In this document: in pieces, positions 1 through 8,931 of the stretch
How the letters are laid out: every line of letters begins with the position of its first letter
How positions within the stretch are numbered: position 1 is the stretch's first letter
Assembly (NCBI RefSeq): GCF_005519465.1
Contig: NZ_CP027858.1
Span: 2,108,001 to 2,172,000, forward strand
DNA: 64,000 nt
Direction of reading: 5' to 3'
Origin: Streptomyces clavuligerus
GTDB taxonomy: Bacteria > Actinomycetota > Actinomycetes > Streptomycetales > Streptomycetaceae
Position numbers and translations under genes: made by a program
Notes under the pieces: generated by a model
What the model saw: only the letters and a program-made list of their open reading frames with translations
Databases searched by the model: none
What the model was told of the DNA's origin: nothing

Positions 1-73
1 GGCCGGGGAGTGACGAAGTCGACCGCCGACGGGCCTTTCCGCCGCCGGGAGGGGGCGCCGTACCATCGTCGGT

Positions 74-1207
74 ATGGCTACGGAAGACGCGGTGCTCGAA
101 GCGCTGTCGACGGTGAACGACCCCGAGATCAACCGACCGATCACCGAACTCGGCATGGTCAAATCGGTGGAGGTCGGAGCGGACGGCACGGTCGCCGTCA
201 CGGTGTACCTCACCGTCGCCGGGTGCCCGATGCGCGAGACGATCACGAAGAACGTCACGGACGCGGTCTCCCGCCTCGACGGGGTCGGCCGGGTCGACGT
301 CACGCTGGACGTGATGGGCGACGAGCAGCGCAAGGAGCTGGCGGCGGCGCTGCGCGGCACCACGGCCGAGCGGGAGGTGCCGTTCGCCCAGCCCGGCTCG
401 CTGACCCGCGTCTACGCGGTGGCCTCCGGCAAGGGCGGGGTCGGCAAGTCCTCGGTGACGGTGAACCTGGCGGCGGCGATGGCGGCCGACGGGCTGAAGG
501 TCGGTGTCGTGGACGCCGACATCTACGGCCACTCGGTCCCCCGGATGCTGGGCGCGGACGGCCGTCCCACCCAGGTCGAGAACATGATCATGCCGCCGTC
601 GGCGAACGGTGTGAAGGTCATCTCCATCGGCATGTTCACCCCGGGCAACGCGCCGGTGGTGTGGCGGGGCCCGATGCTGCACCGCGCGCTCCAGCAGTTC
701 CTCGCGGATGTGTACTGGGGCGACCTGGACGTCCTCCTCCTCGATCTGCCGCCGGGCACCGGTGATATCGCGATCTCCGTCGCCCAGCTCGTGCCGAACG
801 CGGAGATCCTGGTCGTGACCACGCCCCAGCAGGCGGCGGCGGAGGTCGCGGAGCGCGCCGGTTCGATCGCCGTGCAGACCCATCAGAAGATCGTCGGCGT
901 GGTCGAGAACATGGCGGGGCTGCCCTGTCCCCACTGCGACGAGATGGTCGACGTCTTCGGCACCGGCGGCGGCCAGCGGGTCGCCGAGGGCCTCAGCCGG
1001 ACCACGGGGACGACCGTGCCGGTGCTCGGCTCGATCCCGATCGACGTCCGGCTGCGCGAGGGCGGCGACGCCGGGACGCCGGTGGTGCTCAGCGACCCCG
1101 AGTCCCCGGCGGGCGCGGCGCTGCGGTCGATCGCGGGCAAGCTGGGCGGGCGGCAGCGCGGTCTCTCCGGGATGAGCCTGGGGATCACCCCGCGGAACAA
1201 GTTCTGA
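74..1207 (+). CDS. mrp: Mrp/NBP35-family iron-sulfur cluster carrier ATPase
   Basis: The 377-residue protein has a DUF59/MIP18-like domain at about residues 5-80, then a ParA/MinD-type P-loop NTPase. The deviant Walker A motif GKGGVGKS lies at 119-126, and the CPHC pair at C285/C288 is the usual site for a bridging Fe-S cluster. Family members hold and transfer Fe-S clusters to apoproteins in the cytoplasm. ATG 74 begins at the DUF59 domain, so there is no room for an upstream extension. No strong Shine-Dalgarno is visible. The gene converges on the hypothetical gene downstream, with a hairpin between them. It sits beside the tatB/htrA/anti-sigma/sigma block, an arrangement also known from mycobacteria. 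Family assignment is secure; client proteins are unknown. Confidence 0.95.
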   Translation: MATEDAVLEALSTVNDPEINRPITELGMVKSVEVGADGTVAVTVYLTVAGCPMRETITKNVTDAVSRLDGVGRVDVTLDVMGDEQRKELAAALRGTTAEREVPFAQPGSLTRVYAVASGKGGVGKSSVTVNLAAAMAADGLKVGVVDADIYGHSVPRMLGADGRPTQVENMIMPPSANGVKVISIGMFTPGNAPVVWRGPMLHRALQQFLADVYWGDLDVLLLDLPPGTGDIAISVAQLVPNAEILVVTTPQQAAAEVAERAGSIAVQTHQKIVGVVENMAGLPCPHCDEMVDVFGTGGGQRVAEGLSRTTGTTVPVLGSIPIDVRLREGGDAGTPVVLSDPESPAGAALRSIAGKLGGRQRGLSGMSLGITPRNKF

Positions 1208-1233
1208 GCCACCGGGGCACCCCCTGGGGCCGT

Positions 1234-1273
1234 GTCGTGCGGGACCGGCCCCAAAGGCCCGTCCCCGCACGAC
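1234..1273. terminator. Inverted repeat between convergent mrp and the hypothetical gene
   Basis: A 10-bp perfect stem (1234-1243 with 1264-1273) encloses further partly paired G+C-rich bases. It lies 27 bases after the mrp stop and before the stop of the opposing gene, so it could serve both. Confidence 0.6.
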
Positions 1274-1330
1274 GCCTCGCCCCCTGCCGCCGGGCGCCGG
1301 GCCGTACGGGGCGTGGCCGTGGCCCGGCGG

Positions 1331-2125
1331 TCAGCCGTACGGGGTGAGGTCGGGCAGCCGCGCGAAGCCCAGGCCGTAGGGGCTCATGCCCCGCCCGTAC
1401 GCCCCGATGAACGTACCGTCGCCGTCCTGGTCACCGGGTCCGGCGATGATCCAGCCGAACTCCGACTCACGGAAGCGGAACACGCTGGCCCGGCCGTCGA
1501 CCGGCAGGGAGAGCGTGGACCACTCCGGTCCCTCCAGATCGTGGGCGAGGGTGAAGGCGGTCTCCGTCTGCTGCTCCAGCCAGTCGTCGCGCAGGGAGTG
1601 ATCGAGCTGCGGGGGCCAGGTGTGGGCGAGCAGCCCGGACCCGGCCAGCCAGGCGGCGGAGGAGACGGTGGTCGCGTCGAGGACGCCCGTACCGTCGCCG
1701 CTGCGGAGGTCGGGGCCCGCGGCCACGGTGACGACGACCGTGAACCGTTCCTTCGCGGTCTCCTCGGCGGGACGGGCCGCGGACCGTATCGACGGCTCGT
1801 CCCCGTGGCCCGTGGAGCCGTGCCGGACCACCCCGTCGGCCGTGGTGACGGCCCGCATCAGCCAGCGGGGGCCGGTGAACGCCTCGTCCAGGCCGTACCA
1901 GGCGAAGGAGGCCCGGGTGTACACGTCGAGCGCGGGGCGGGGCGGGAGTGCTGTCGCACCGGACCCGGGGGCAGGGGCTTCGGCATCGCCGGGCGAATCC
2001 TGCTCGGCTGTGGGGCTCGTCGTCTCCATCTGCCCGGCCGTCTCCTCTGTGTCCGAGGTCGAGACGCGGACCCGCCCCCCTCGGGCGTCCTCGCGTCCTG
2101 ACAGATGGAGAGAATAACCACCCAC
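1331..2125 (-). CDS. Conserved actinobacterial hypothetical protein
   Basis: The protein has 264 residues if the GTG at 2125 is used, or 232 if the ATG at 2029 is used. The first ~60 residues are polar and low-complexity; the folded part begins near a region reading ALDVYTRASFAWYGLDE. I recognise no family. It has no signal peptide or convincing membrane helix. The ending is aromatic- and Gly-rich (GMSPYGLGFARLPDLTPYG). It lies between mrp (convergent) and tatB (same strand, 113 bases upstream of this start), where other actinobacteria also keep a conserved hypothetical gene. The coding frame is supported by G/C third positions through the whole length. The exact start is unsure. Confidence 0.7.
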   Translation of the reverse strand: MGGYSLHLSGREDARGGRVRVSTSDTEETAGQMETTSPTAEQDSPGDAEAPAPGSGATALPPRPALDVYTRASFAWYGLDEAFTGPRWLMRAVTTADGVVRHGSTGHGDEPSIRSAARPAEETAKERFTVVVTVAAGPDLRSGDGTGVLDATTVSSAAWLAGSGLLAHTWPPQLDHSLRDDWLEQQTETAFTLAHDLEGPEWSTLSLPVDGRASVFRFRESEFGWIIAGPGDQDGDGTFIGAYGRGMSPYGLGFARLPDLTPYG

Positions 2126-2238
2126 TTGGCTCTTGCGGGGACTGACCGCCGCCGGATGGCCTGCATCACCGGCGCGTCCGGGTCGGGAGTGGCCACGGCT
2201 GAATACCGGGCGGCATCAGGGGGAAGGGGCCCCGCGGC

Positions 2239-2685
2239 TCAGGTGGCGTCGGCGTCGTACGGCGGGCGCTCGTCCTTGTCGAGACGGTCACGCTTCTTGA
2301 GGAGGTCGGGGGTGCCGGAGCCGTTGACGGCGGCGGGCACCGTCCCGGAGGAATCGCCCCTGCCGTTGACCGAGTCGGCGACCTCGTTCATCTCCTTGCG
2401 CAGATCGAAGCTGCTGCCCAGCTCGCGCAGCTCCCTCAGCTCGTCGTTCTCGCTCATCTGCTTGCGCAGATAGGTCTTGGGGTTGAGGTCCTCGAACTCG
2501 AAGTCCTTGAACTCGGGGCCCAGCTCGCTTCGGATGTCGTGCTTGGCGTTGTCCGAGAACTCCCGGACCTTGCGGATGAAGCGGGCCGTGTCCTGGATGA
2601 CCTTCGGCAGCTTGTCGGGGCCGAAGACGAGCACGGCGAGCACCACGAGGGCCACCAGTTCCAGTGCGCCTATGTCGTTGAACAC
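2239..2685 (-). CDS. tatB: Sec-independent protein translocase subunit TatB
   Basis: The 148-residue protein opens directly with FNDIGALELVALVVLAVLVF, the single N-terminal membrane helix of TatA/B proteins. The hinge FGPDKLPK and an amphipathic helix (about residues 24-45) follow, then a charged, disordered tail. TatB and TatC form the receptor for twin-arginine signal peptides in the cytoplasmic membrane. I chose GTG 2685 because GAGGAG lies just upstream and streptomycete TatB proteins start at this point; the frame stays open 20 codons further but adds nothing conserved. The gene follows the htrA-like gene on the same strand, with an intervening gap of about 260 bases. Confidence 0.95.
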   Translation of the reverse strand: MFNDIGALELVALVVLAVLVFGPDKLPKVIQDTARFIRKVREFSDNAKHDIRSELGPEFKDFEFEDLNPKTYLRKQMSENDELRELRELGSSFDLRKEMNEVADSVNGRGDSSGTVPAAVNGSGTPDLLKKRDRLDKDERPPYDADAT

Positions 2686-2945
2686 CCTGTCGCTCCTCGT
2701 GTCCTCGGTGGCCCGCGACATCGGTCGGTCCGGGGCCCGATCCACGGTACCCGCCGAATCTCGCGCACGTCACGTGCCCGGGGCCGTGATCGGCGATCAG
2801 CCGCCGCCGTCGCGGCGGGGAGGCACACGGGGTGCAACGGGGCCCTGCGGAAGGGCGGACCGGAGGCGTACGGAAGGCGACGGGCCGGGGCGGGCCGGGC
2901 TCTTCGGGGACGGCCCGCGGCGGGGGCGGGCCGTCCCGGGGCGGG

Positions 2946-5873
2946 TCAGTCGTCGCCCGAGGTCCCCAGGGTCACGGTCACCGTCCGCTCCTTGCCCTCG
3001 CGCACCAGGGTCAGTTTCAGCCGGTCCCCCGGGCGATGGGCCCGGATCTTGACGATCAGCTCCTCGCCGCTGTGCACCCGGCGGCCGTCGACCGCGGTGA
3101 TCACATCGCCCGGTCGGACCCCCGCCTTGGCGCTGGGGCCGCCCGGGACGACCGAGGGCGTGCCGTCCTTGCTCTTCCCGCCGACGCGGGCGCCGTCGCC
3201 GGTGTACTTCATGTCGAGGCTGACACCGATGACCGGGTGGGTGGCCCGGCCGGTGTTGATCAGCTCCTCGGCGACCCGTTTGCCCTGGTTGATGGGGATG
3301 GCGAAACCCAGGCCGATGGAGCCGGACTGGCCCTCGGTGCCCGGGCCGGTGTCGGCCGCCCGGATCGCGCTGTTGATCCCGATGACCCGGGCGGTGGTGT
3401 CCACCAGCGGGCCGCCGGAGTTGCCCGGGTTTATCGGGGCGTCGGTCTGGAGGGCGTCGACATAGCTGACATCGCTGCCGTCCCCCTTGTCGCCGCCGGC
3501 CGTGATGGGCCGGTCCTTGGCGCTGATGATTCCGGAGGTGACGGTGTTCTGGAGGTCGAACGGGGCACCGATGGCGACGACCGGATCGCCGACCCGGACG
3601 TTGTCGGAGTTGCCGAGCGGCAGCGGGGTGAGCCCGGAGACCCCGGTGACCTTGACGACGGCGAGGTCGTAGCCGCTGTCCTTGCCGACGAGGGAGGCCC
3701 GGACGGTCTCGCCGCCGCTGAAGGTGACCCGGATCGAGCCGCCGTCGCCCGCCGGGTCGACGACATGGTTGTTGGTGAGGATGTGCCCCTGGCCGTCGAG
3801 CACGAACCCGGTGCCGGTGCCCTGCTCGCCGCCGCCGTTGACATGGAGGGTGACCACGCCGGGCACCGCCTTGGCGGCGATCCCGGCGACGCTGTCGGGG
3901 GCCCGGTCGCGGTTCTCGCGGGGCGCCTGCTCCAGCTCCACGCGGTTGATCCCGCCGTTGCGCTCGATGTACGCGCCGATGCCGCCACCGACCCCGCCCG
4001 CGACCAGCGCCAGCAGCACGGCCCCGGCGACCAGCGGGCCGAACCGGCCGCGCCGCCGGGGCGGCTCGCCGACCTGGCTGAGCGGCACCCCGAGCACCTG
4101 GCTGCCGGGGGTGGCCCAGGGGTCGTACTGGAGCCACTGCCCGGCGGGCGGCTGCGCGGAGTCCTGGGGGTACGCCGGGGGATGCCCGTACACCGCCCCC
4201 GGCTGCCCCGGTGCCCCGTACCCGGGGTGGCCGTAGCCGCTGTCGGCCCCGCCGTCGGGGAGCTGCGGCGGTACGGAGGTGCCCTGCGCGGGCGTCGGCA
4301 CCGGCCGCTGCACGGGCGGGGCGGGAGCCCAGGGCCCGGGCTCCCCGTACGGCGGGGTGCTGTACGCGTCCGGCTCATGCAGGGGCTGCGGCCGGTCCCC
4401 TTCCCCGCTCCGGGGCGCGGGCGGAACGGGTGCCCCGGCCCCCGGCTCCGCCCCACCCCCGGACCCGAAGACGGCGGGCGCCGGTACCGCCCCGCCCTCG
4501 GCCGGCCCCACCCTCGCGGCCGGAACGGCGGACGGCTCACCGGCCCCACCGGAGGCAGCGGGGCTGTCGACGGACCGCCCGGAGCCACCGTCGGAACGGG
4601 CGGAGCCGTCCGCGAAGGCGGCGGAGCCACCGGAGGCCATGAGGTCGTCGACAGGGCCGCCGGACGGGACGGAGCCATCGACGGAAGCGACGGGGCCCCC
4701 GGAAACCGCCAGGCCGTCGGCGGGGACCAAGCCGTCCGCGAGGCCCGGGCGACCGGAGACAACAGGGCTGCCCGAAGTCATAGGGCCGTCAGCCGGGCGG
4801 CTGGAGGGGACGAAACTGTCGGCCAGACGACCGGAGGAAGCGGAGCCGTCGGCGGAAGCACCCGAGCCGCCCGAAGCCGTCAGACCGTCGGCCGGGCGGC
4901 CGGAGGGGACGGGGCTGTCGGCAGAAGCCGTGGAGTCGTCAGCCGGACGGCCGGACGGGACGGAGCCGTCTGCCGGGCCCGGACGGCCGGAGACGGCCGA
5001 GCCGTCAGAACGGGCCGAGTCGTCGACGGAAGCAGCCGAGCCACCCGAAGCCGTGGAGCCGTCGGCCGGGCCGCCGTCGGGCACGGAGCCGCCGGAAGAA
5101 ACAGAGCTGTCGGCGGAGGCCGCGAGGCCATCAGCAGGACGACCGGAGAGAACCGACCCGCCGGAACGGGCGGAGCCGTCGGCGGAAGCGGCCGAGCCAC
5201 CGAAAGCCGTCAGACCGTCAGCCGGACCGCCGGAGGGGACGGGGCTGTCGGCCGGACGACCGGAGGAAGCGGGGCCGTCGGCGAAGGCGGCAGGGCTACC
5301 CGAAGCCGTCAGGCCGTCGGCCGGACCGCCGGAGAGGGCCGGACCGCCGTCGGGCACGGAGCCGCCGGAAGAAACAGAGCCGTCACCGGAGGCCGCCGGG
5401 CCATCCGCCGGACCACCGGAGAGAACCGACCCACCGGAACGGGCGGAGCCGTCGACGGAAGCGGCCGAGCCGCCCAAAGCCGTCAGGCCGTCGACGGGAA
5501 CCAAGCCGTCCGCGAGGCCCGGCCGACCGGAGGGAGTAGGGCCGACCGAAGCCGCCGGGCCATCCGCCGGACGGCCGGAGGAAGCGGAGCCGCCGTCGGG
5601 AACCGACCCGCCGGAACGGGCGGAGCCGTCGACGGAAGCGGCCGAGCCGCCGAAAGCCGTCAGGCCGTCGGCGGGGCGGGCGGCACCGCCCGGGGCCGCA
5701 GGGTCGTCGGCCGGGGCGGCGGAAGGGGCGGGCGGGGCCGTGGGGCCGTCGGGCTGTGCGGGGATGTCGGAGGCGGGCGCGGGCGGTGTCGTGTCCCGGT
5801 CCTGCGGGGACGGCTCCGCGCCGGGGCGGCTCCACCACTTCGCCCGGGCTTCCGTGGTCTTCCCGTCGTCCAT
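2946..5873 (-). CDS. HtrA/DegP-like membrane-anchored serine protease with very long repetitive N-terminus
   Basis: The 975-residue protein starts at ATG 5873 (GGGAGA upstream). Residues ~60-460 are a Ser/Gly/Ala/Pro/Asp low-complexity tract made of degenerate units such as PADGLTASGGSAAS. A Pro/Gly/Tyr-rich stretch follows. One membrane helix at ~612-634 (core VAGAVLLALVAGGVGGG) is preceded by the basic patch RRRGRFG. The trypsin-like domain carries the triad His703 (NNHVV), Asp736 (YDLAVV) and Ser819 (GNSGGPL), and a PDZ domain ends the protein (~870-970). HtrA enzymes degrade or monitor misfolded envelope proteins. The cytoplasmic tail is several times longer than is usual for actinobacterial HtrA. 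The gene lies downstream of sigma and anti-sigma on the same strand, matching the sigE-rseA-htrA order of mycobacteria, so sigma control is likely. Confidence 0.92.
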   Translation of the reverse strand: MDDGKTTEARAKWWSRPGAEPSPQDRDTTPPAPASDIPAQPDGPTAPPAPSAAPADDPAAPGGAARPADGLTAFGGSAASVDGSARSGGSVPDGGSASSGRPADGPAASVGPTPSGRPGLADGLVPVDGLTALGGSAASVDGSARSGGSVLSGGPADGPAASGDGSVSSGGSVPDGGPALSGGPADGLTASGSPAAFADGPASSGRPADSPVPSGGPADGLTAFGGSAASADGSARSGGSVLSGRPADGLAASADSSVSSGGSVPDGGPADGSTASGGSAASVDDSARSDGSAVSGRPGPADGSVPSGRPADDSTASADSPVPSGRPADGLTASGGSGASADGSASSGRLADSFVPSSRPADGPMTSGSPVVSGRPGLADGLVPADGLAVSGGPVASVDGSVPSGGPVDDLMASGGSAAFADGSARSDGGSGRSVDSPAASGGAGEPSAVPAARVGPAEGGAVPAPAVFGSGGGAEPGAGAPVPPAPRSGEGDRPQPLHEPDAYSTPPYGEPGPWAPAPPVQRPVPTPAQGTSVPPQLPDGGADSGYGHPGYGAPGQPGAVYGHPPAYPQDSAQPPAGQWLQYDPWATPGSQVLGVPLSQVGEPPRRRGRFGPLVAGAVLLALVAGGVGGGIGAYIERNGGINRVELEQAPRENRDRAPDSVAGIAAKAVPGVVTLHVNGGGEQGTGTGFVLDGQGHILTNNHVVDPAGDGGSIRVTFSGGETVRASLVGKDSGYDLAVVKVTGVSGLTPLPLGNSDNVRVGDPVVAIGAPFDLQNTVTSGIISAKDRPITAGGDKGDGSDVSYVDALQTDAPINPGNSGGPLVDTTARVIGINSAIRAADTGPGTEGQSGSIGLGFAIPINQGKRVAEELINTGRATHPVIGVSLDMKYTGDGARVGGKSKDGTPSVVPGGPSAKAGVRPGDVITAVDGRRVHSGEELIVKIRAHRPGDRLKLTLVREGKERTVTVTLGTSGDD
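4500..5700 (-). repeat. Degenerate protein-coding repeats inside the HtrA-like gene
   Basis: About 1.2 kb of imperfect repeats encodes the disordered tail. Larger duplications are visible: a block around 4726-4755 (accaagccgtccgcgaggcc) recurs at about 5497-5527, and the protein stretch GGSVLSG.PADG.AAS recurs with few changes. The pattern looks like repeated unequal exchange. All six frames stay largely open here because of base bias, so apparent ORFs on the other strand are shadows. Confidence 0.8.
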
Positions 5874-5993
5874 GCTCTCCCCGCAAACAGCCGGCCCGTG
5901 CGGCGCCCCCCTCGGGGCGCCCCTGCGAGGATTCAACCAGGTTCGCCGAACTCCGCGCAGGGGCCGGGCCCGGCTCGCCCCGAGCCCGCCGGT

Positions 5994-6968
5994 TCAGGGG
6001 GACGTCGGCGGTGAGACGTCCGTCGGGGCCACGAGATGGCTGGGCGCCGGGGTCACCGCCGGGGTGATCCCGGGGGCTCCGGCGAGCCGCAGACCGACCG
6101 CGACGGGCGGCACCAGCGGCGGGCCGAGGGCGGGCGCGGCGACACCGAGCGGCTCCAGCAGGCTGGGCGCCGGCGGCGTCGGGGCGAACAGCCGCGGCGC
6201 GGGACGCCCCGCGGCCCGCTGCTCCTCGCCCCGGGCCGGGGCGAGACCGCCGGGGCTGCGACGCCGGTCGTACTCCAGGCTGCGCGCACCGGGGGACGCC
6301 GCGGGCACTCCGGCACCGGCAGCGGACGCCCCGGTGCCGTTGGTGGCCCGCATCGGGGTGACGCTGTTCCCCTGGCCGCCGCCGCGGGCGCTCTGCTGGA
6401 CCGAGCCGTCCAGCGGCAGCGTCCCCCCGAGGGCGATCGCGGCGAAGGAGACCGCGCTCGCGGCGGCGAAGGCGAATCTGCGGCCCCGCCAGGGCGAGCC
6501 GGAACGCTCGGACTCGGGCCGCCCCACCTCATGGATACGGAAGCCGCCCCCCGACCCTGCGGGCAGCACCGGGGCGCCCACGTGGGCCCCGGGGACATAG
6601 CCGAAGGTCCCGGGGCGGCGGCCGCCCGGTCTTCCCGACGGGGTGCCCGCTCCCTCGAAGACGGCGTCGATGACGGGCCCCCCGGGGAACGGACCACCGG
6701 AGAAGGGACCGCCGAGATCCGTCCCGCCGGGGCCCGCGGGCAGCCCCTGGAGCCGCGCGAGCAGCCCCTCCGAGGGCGGCGGGGGCGCGGCCTGGGCGAA
6801 GACGTCCTTCAGCCGGCGCTGGGCGTCCGCCTCGGCCTTGCACTTGGCGCAGGTCGCCAGATGGGCCAGGACCCGGTCGCGCGCGTCGTGTTTCAGCTCG
6901 CCGTCGACCAGGGCGGCGAGGCGGTCCCCCAGATGCTGCTCGGCGGGGGTGGGGCGGTATTCGCTCAC
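5994..6968 (-). CDS. Zinc-binding anti-sigma factor (ZAS/RseA-like), membrane-anchored
   Basis: The 324-residue protein has an N-terminal cytoplasmic ZAS domain with the H36-x3-C40-x2-C43 motif (HLATCAKC) and a preceding histidine (H12), the usual zinc ligands. A Pro/Gly-rich linker is followed by one hydrophobic helix near 162-185 ([17 protein letters not shown]) and a Pro/Ala-rich outer tail. ZAS proteins hold ECF sigma factors inactive until a signal releases them. The GTG start overlaps the sigma stop by four bases (GTGA), so the pair is translationally coupled, the normal arrangement for a cognate sigma/anti-sigma pair. The following gene encodes the HtrA-like protease. Confidence 0.92.
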   Translation of the reverse strand: MSEYRPTPAEQHLGDRLAALVDGELKHDARDRVLAHLATCAKCKAEADAQRRLKDVFAQAAPPPPSEGLLARLQGLPAGPGGTDLGGPFSGGPFPGGPVIDAVFEGAGTPSGRPGGRRPGTFGYVPGAHVGAPVLPAGSGGGFRIHEVGRPESERSGSPWRGRRFAFAAASAVSFAAIALGGTLPLDGSVQQSARGGGQGNSVTPMRATNGTGASAAGAGVPAASPGARSLEYDRRRSPGGLAPARGEEQRAAGRPAPRLFAPTPPAPSLLEPLGVAAPALGPPLVPPVAVGLRLAGAPGITPAVTPAPSHLVAPTDVSPPTSP

Positions 6969-7732
6969 GCCGGTCCGCCCTCCCCCACGAGCCCGACGGC
7001 GCCCGCGAGCATGCGCTGCTCGGCCCGGGCCTCGGGCGAACGGTGCTTGAGGGCCTTGCGCAGATGCGAGCGGCCCCGGTGGATCCGGCTGCGGACAGTG
7101 CCCAGCTTGACACCCAGGGTCGCGGCGATCTCCTCGTACGACAGCCCCTCGATGTCGCAGAGGACCACGGCGGCGCGGAACTCGGGCGCGAGGGTGTCCA
7201 GCGCCTGCTGGACATCGGCGTCGAAGTGGCTGTCGTTGAAGACCTGCTGCGGGGACGGCTCACGGCTGGGCAGCCGCTCGGCGGCGTCGTCGCCGAGCGC
7301 GTCGAAACGGATGCGCTGCTTGCGGCGGACCATGTCCAGGAAGAGATTGGTGGTGATCCGGTGGAGCCAGCCCTCGAAGGTGCCGGGCGTGTAGGTCGAC
7401 AGCGAGCGGAAGACGCGGACGAAGACCTCCTGCGTCAGGTCCTCGGCGTCGTGCTGATTGCCCGTGAGCCGATAGGCGAGACGGTACACGCGACCACTGT
7501 GCGTGCTGACGATCTCCTCCCAGGACGGAGGTGTCCATGCCTGGGATTCCGCCTCCGAAGTGAAGGTCGCGGTGGTCGCGGAGTCCTGGGTACGGGAACG
7601 GTCAGCGGTGTTGGTCACGGATTTCGGCTCACCCGGTGACCTGAGAAAGCGCGTGAGCACTCCCCTGCGATCCGCAGGTGCAGCCGCACCTCCCCTATCG
7701 GCTCTGGTGGTGTCCAGCGGAGCCCCTACCAT
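6965..7732 (-). CDS. ECF-family RNA polymerase sigma factor (SigE-like of actinobacteria)
   Basis: From ATG 7732 the protein has 255 residues. Sigma-2 lies near the middle ([27 protein letters not shown]), with core-binding [10 protein letters not shown], and sigma-4 near the end ([20 protein letters not shown]), a helix-turn-helix for the -35 element. The frame is open to an ATG at 7804, but codons 8-21 of that extension use A/T-rich choices (AAT, CGT, AAA, GAT, TCT, TAT) unlike every neighbour, and GAGGTGG precedes ATG 7732; I therefore treat 7733-7804 as leader. A GTG at 7738 is also possible. The ~65 residues before sigma-2 are a variable tail. It is followed by its overlapping anti-sigma gene. 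It probably directs an envelope-stress regulon, as mycobacterial SigE does. Confidence 0.93.
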   Translation of the reverse strand: MVGAPLDTTRADRGGAAAPADRRGVLTRFLRSPGEPKSVTNTADRSRTQDSATTATFTSEAESQAWTPPSWEEIVSTHSGRVYRLAYRLTGNQHDAEDLTQEVFVRVFRSLSTYTPGTFEGWLHRITTNLFLDMVRRKQRIRFDALGDDAAERLPSREPSPQQVFNDSHFDADVQQALDTLAPEFRAAVVLCDIEGLSYEEIAATLGVKLGTVRSRIHRGRSHLRKALKHRSPEARAEQRMLAGAVGLVGEGGPA

Positions 7733-7824
7733 AGCCACCTCGCCCGTTAGCTCCGGATAAGAATCTTTACGCGAATTTGGGTACTGCCACCGGCTCTGTT
7801 CCATCGCTTCCCCCCGTCCCTCAC

Positions 7825-7850
7825 AACGCCCGGTCCCATCTGCGGGTTCC
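7825..7850 (-). promoter_or_regulatory. Putative autoregulated ECF promoter of the sigma gene
   Basis: On the minus strand GGAAC (7850-7846) is followed after 18 bases by GTT (7827-7825). This matches the GGAAC-N16-18-GTT class used by actinobacterial SigE/SigR-type sigma factors. Transcription would begin near 7818, leaving a leader of about 85 bases before ATG 7732. Autoregulation is inferred from the match and position only. Confidence 0.6.
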
Positions 7851-7905
7851 CGAGGGCAGCGGATACAGTCGACGTCGCGTTCAACTACGGGGACAGGAGA
7901 GGCCG

Positions 7906-8541
7906 ATTACCGCGAACCGGCAGACAAGCTGGGCGTTCGCCGACGCCTTTGTCGCCGAGGACGACGCGCTGCGCTGGGCCCGTGAGCGGGCCCGGGAGTC
8001 AGGGATTCCCTCGGTGTCCCCGGGCACCGGCGCCGCGCTGCGACTGCTGGCCGCCACCGTCGACGCGAAGGCCGTGGCGGAGGTCGGCACCGGGACGGGG
8101 GTCTCCGGGATCTATCTGCTCCAGGGCATGCGGCCCGACGGGGTGCTCACCACGGTGGACCCCGAGCCGGCCCGGCAGCAGTTCGCGAAGCAGGCGTTCC
8201 GCGGGGCGGGCTTCGCGGGCAACCGGGCGCGGTTCATCCCCGGCCGCGCCCTCGACGTCCTGCCCCGGCTCGCCGACGGCGGCTACGACCTGGTCTTCTG
8301 CGACGGCGACCGGCTGGAGTCCCTGGAGTGCCTGGCGGAGGCGCTGCGGCTGCTGCGGCCGGGCGGCCTGGTCTGCTTCGAAGGGGTGTTCGCCCAGGGG
8401 CGTACGGTCGACTCGGCGGCCCAGCCGGTCGAGGTGCTGCGGCTGCGGGAGCTGCTGCGCACGGTGCGGGAGAGCCCGGAGCTGGTGGCCTCGTTCCTAC
8501 CGGTGGGCGACGGTCTGCTCACGGCGGTCCGCCGCGGCTGA
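7906..8541 (+). CDS. SAM-dependent O-methyltransferase (class I), probable ATT start
   Basis: The enzyme has a Rossmann fold with motif [17 protein letters not shown], the acidic residue after beta-2 (TTVDPEP) and motif FCDGDRLES, typical of the catechol/caffeoyl-CoA O-methyltransferase superfamily. The substrate is unknown. Homology-like sequence begins exactly at [15 protein letters not shown], where an ATT codon (7906) follows AGGAGAGG by the ideal distance. The in-frame ATG at 7777 would overlap the divergent sigma leader and adds 43 non-conserved residues. With ATT the protein has 211 residues. It is divergent from the sigma gene, the same arrangement as mycobacterial sigE. Confidence 0.88.
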   Translation: MTANRQTSWAFADAFVAEDDALRWARERARESGIPSVSPGTGAALRLLAATVDAKAVAEVGTGTGVSGIYLLQGMRPDGVLTTVDPEPARQQFAKQAFRGAGFAGNRARFIPGRALDVLPRLADGGYDLVFCDGDRLESLECLAEALRLLRPGGLVCFEGVFAQGRTVDSAAQPVEVLRLRELLRTVRESPELVASFLPVGDGLLTAVRRG

Positions 8542-8580
8542 CCCCGCCGCGCCCCGACACGCCCCGCCGCGCCCCGACAC
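8541..8580. repeat. 20-bp tandem duplication after the O-methyltransferase
   Basis: Bases 8541-8560 and 8561-8580 are the same 20-mer with one difference at the first base (ccccgccgcgccccgacac shared). The copy begins at the last base of the stop codon. It is a simple replication-slippage tract. Confidence 0.8.
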
Positions 8581-8710
8581 CCCCGAGGACACCCCCGACG
8601 GCGCTCCCGACGCCTCCGCCGCGCCCGGCGGTGCGCGGAGGCCGGTGCCGCCCGTCCGTCCTGACTCCGGCGACCGCAGCCCCGGCCGCCGCCCCGGCTC
8701 CGGACAGCGA

Positions 8711-8743
8711 ACCGCCCCGGCACCTCAGAGGTACCGGGGCGGT
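8711..8743. terminator. Bidirectional terminator hairpin
   Basis: A perfect 10-bp stem (8711-8720 with 8734-8743) is extended by a 4-bp inner helix with a 3-base loop. It lies between the convergent O-methyltransferase and DUF3117 genes. Confidence 0.8.
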
Positions 8744-8763
8744 GAGAACGCGTGGGCTCCGCG

Positions 8764-8931
8764 TCAGCCGACGACCTTCTTCAGGGCGTCACCGAGCGCC
8801 TCGGCCTCGTCCGGTGTCAGCTCGACGACAAGCCGACCGCCGCCTTCGAGCGGAACGCGCATGACGATGCCCCGCCCCTCCTTGGTCACCTCGAGCGGGC
8901 CGTCGCCCGTCCGCGGCTTCATGGCCGCCAT
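8764..8931 (-). CDS. DUF3117 small protein
   Basis: The 55-residue protein starts MAAMKPRTGDGPLEV and continues with the Gly-rich core GRGIVMRVPLEGGGRLVVEL and the acidic helix TPDEAEALGDALKKVV. This is the whole of the short DUF3117 family found throughout actinobacteria (Rv1211-like). ATG 8931 is chosen because AAGGGGA precedes it; upstream codons are not conserved. Biochemical role unknown. It is a single-gene unit with its own terminator and a possible promoter/operator upstream. Confidence 0.9.
   Translation of the reverse strand: MAAMKPRTGDGPLEVTKEGRGIVMRVPLEGGGRLVVELTPDEAEALGDALKKVVG

Noticed and set aside
2832..6600. Long open frames on the plus strand opposite the HtrA-like and anti-sigma genes
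   Set aside because: They run through the repeat tract, have no domains and no Shine-Dalgarno, and follow from G+C bias with few stop codons.
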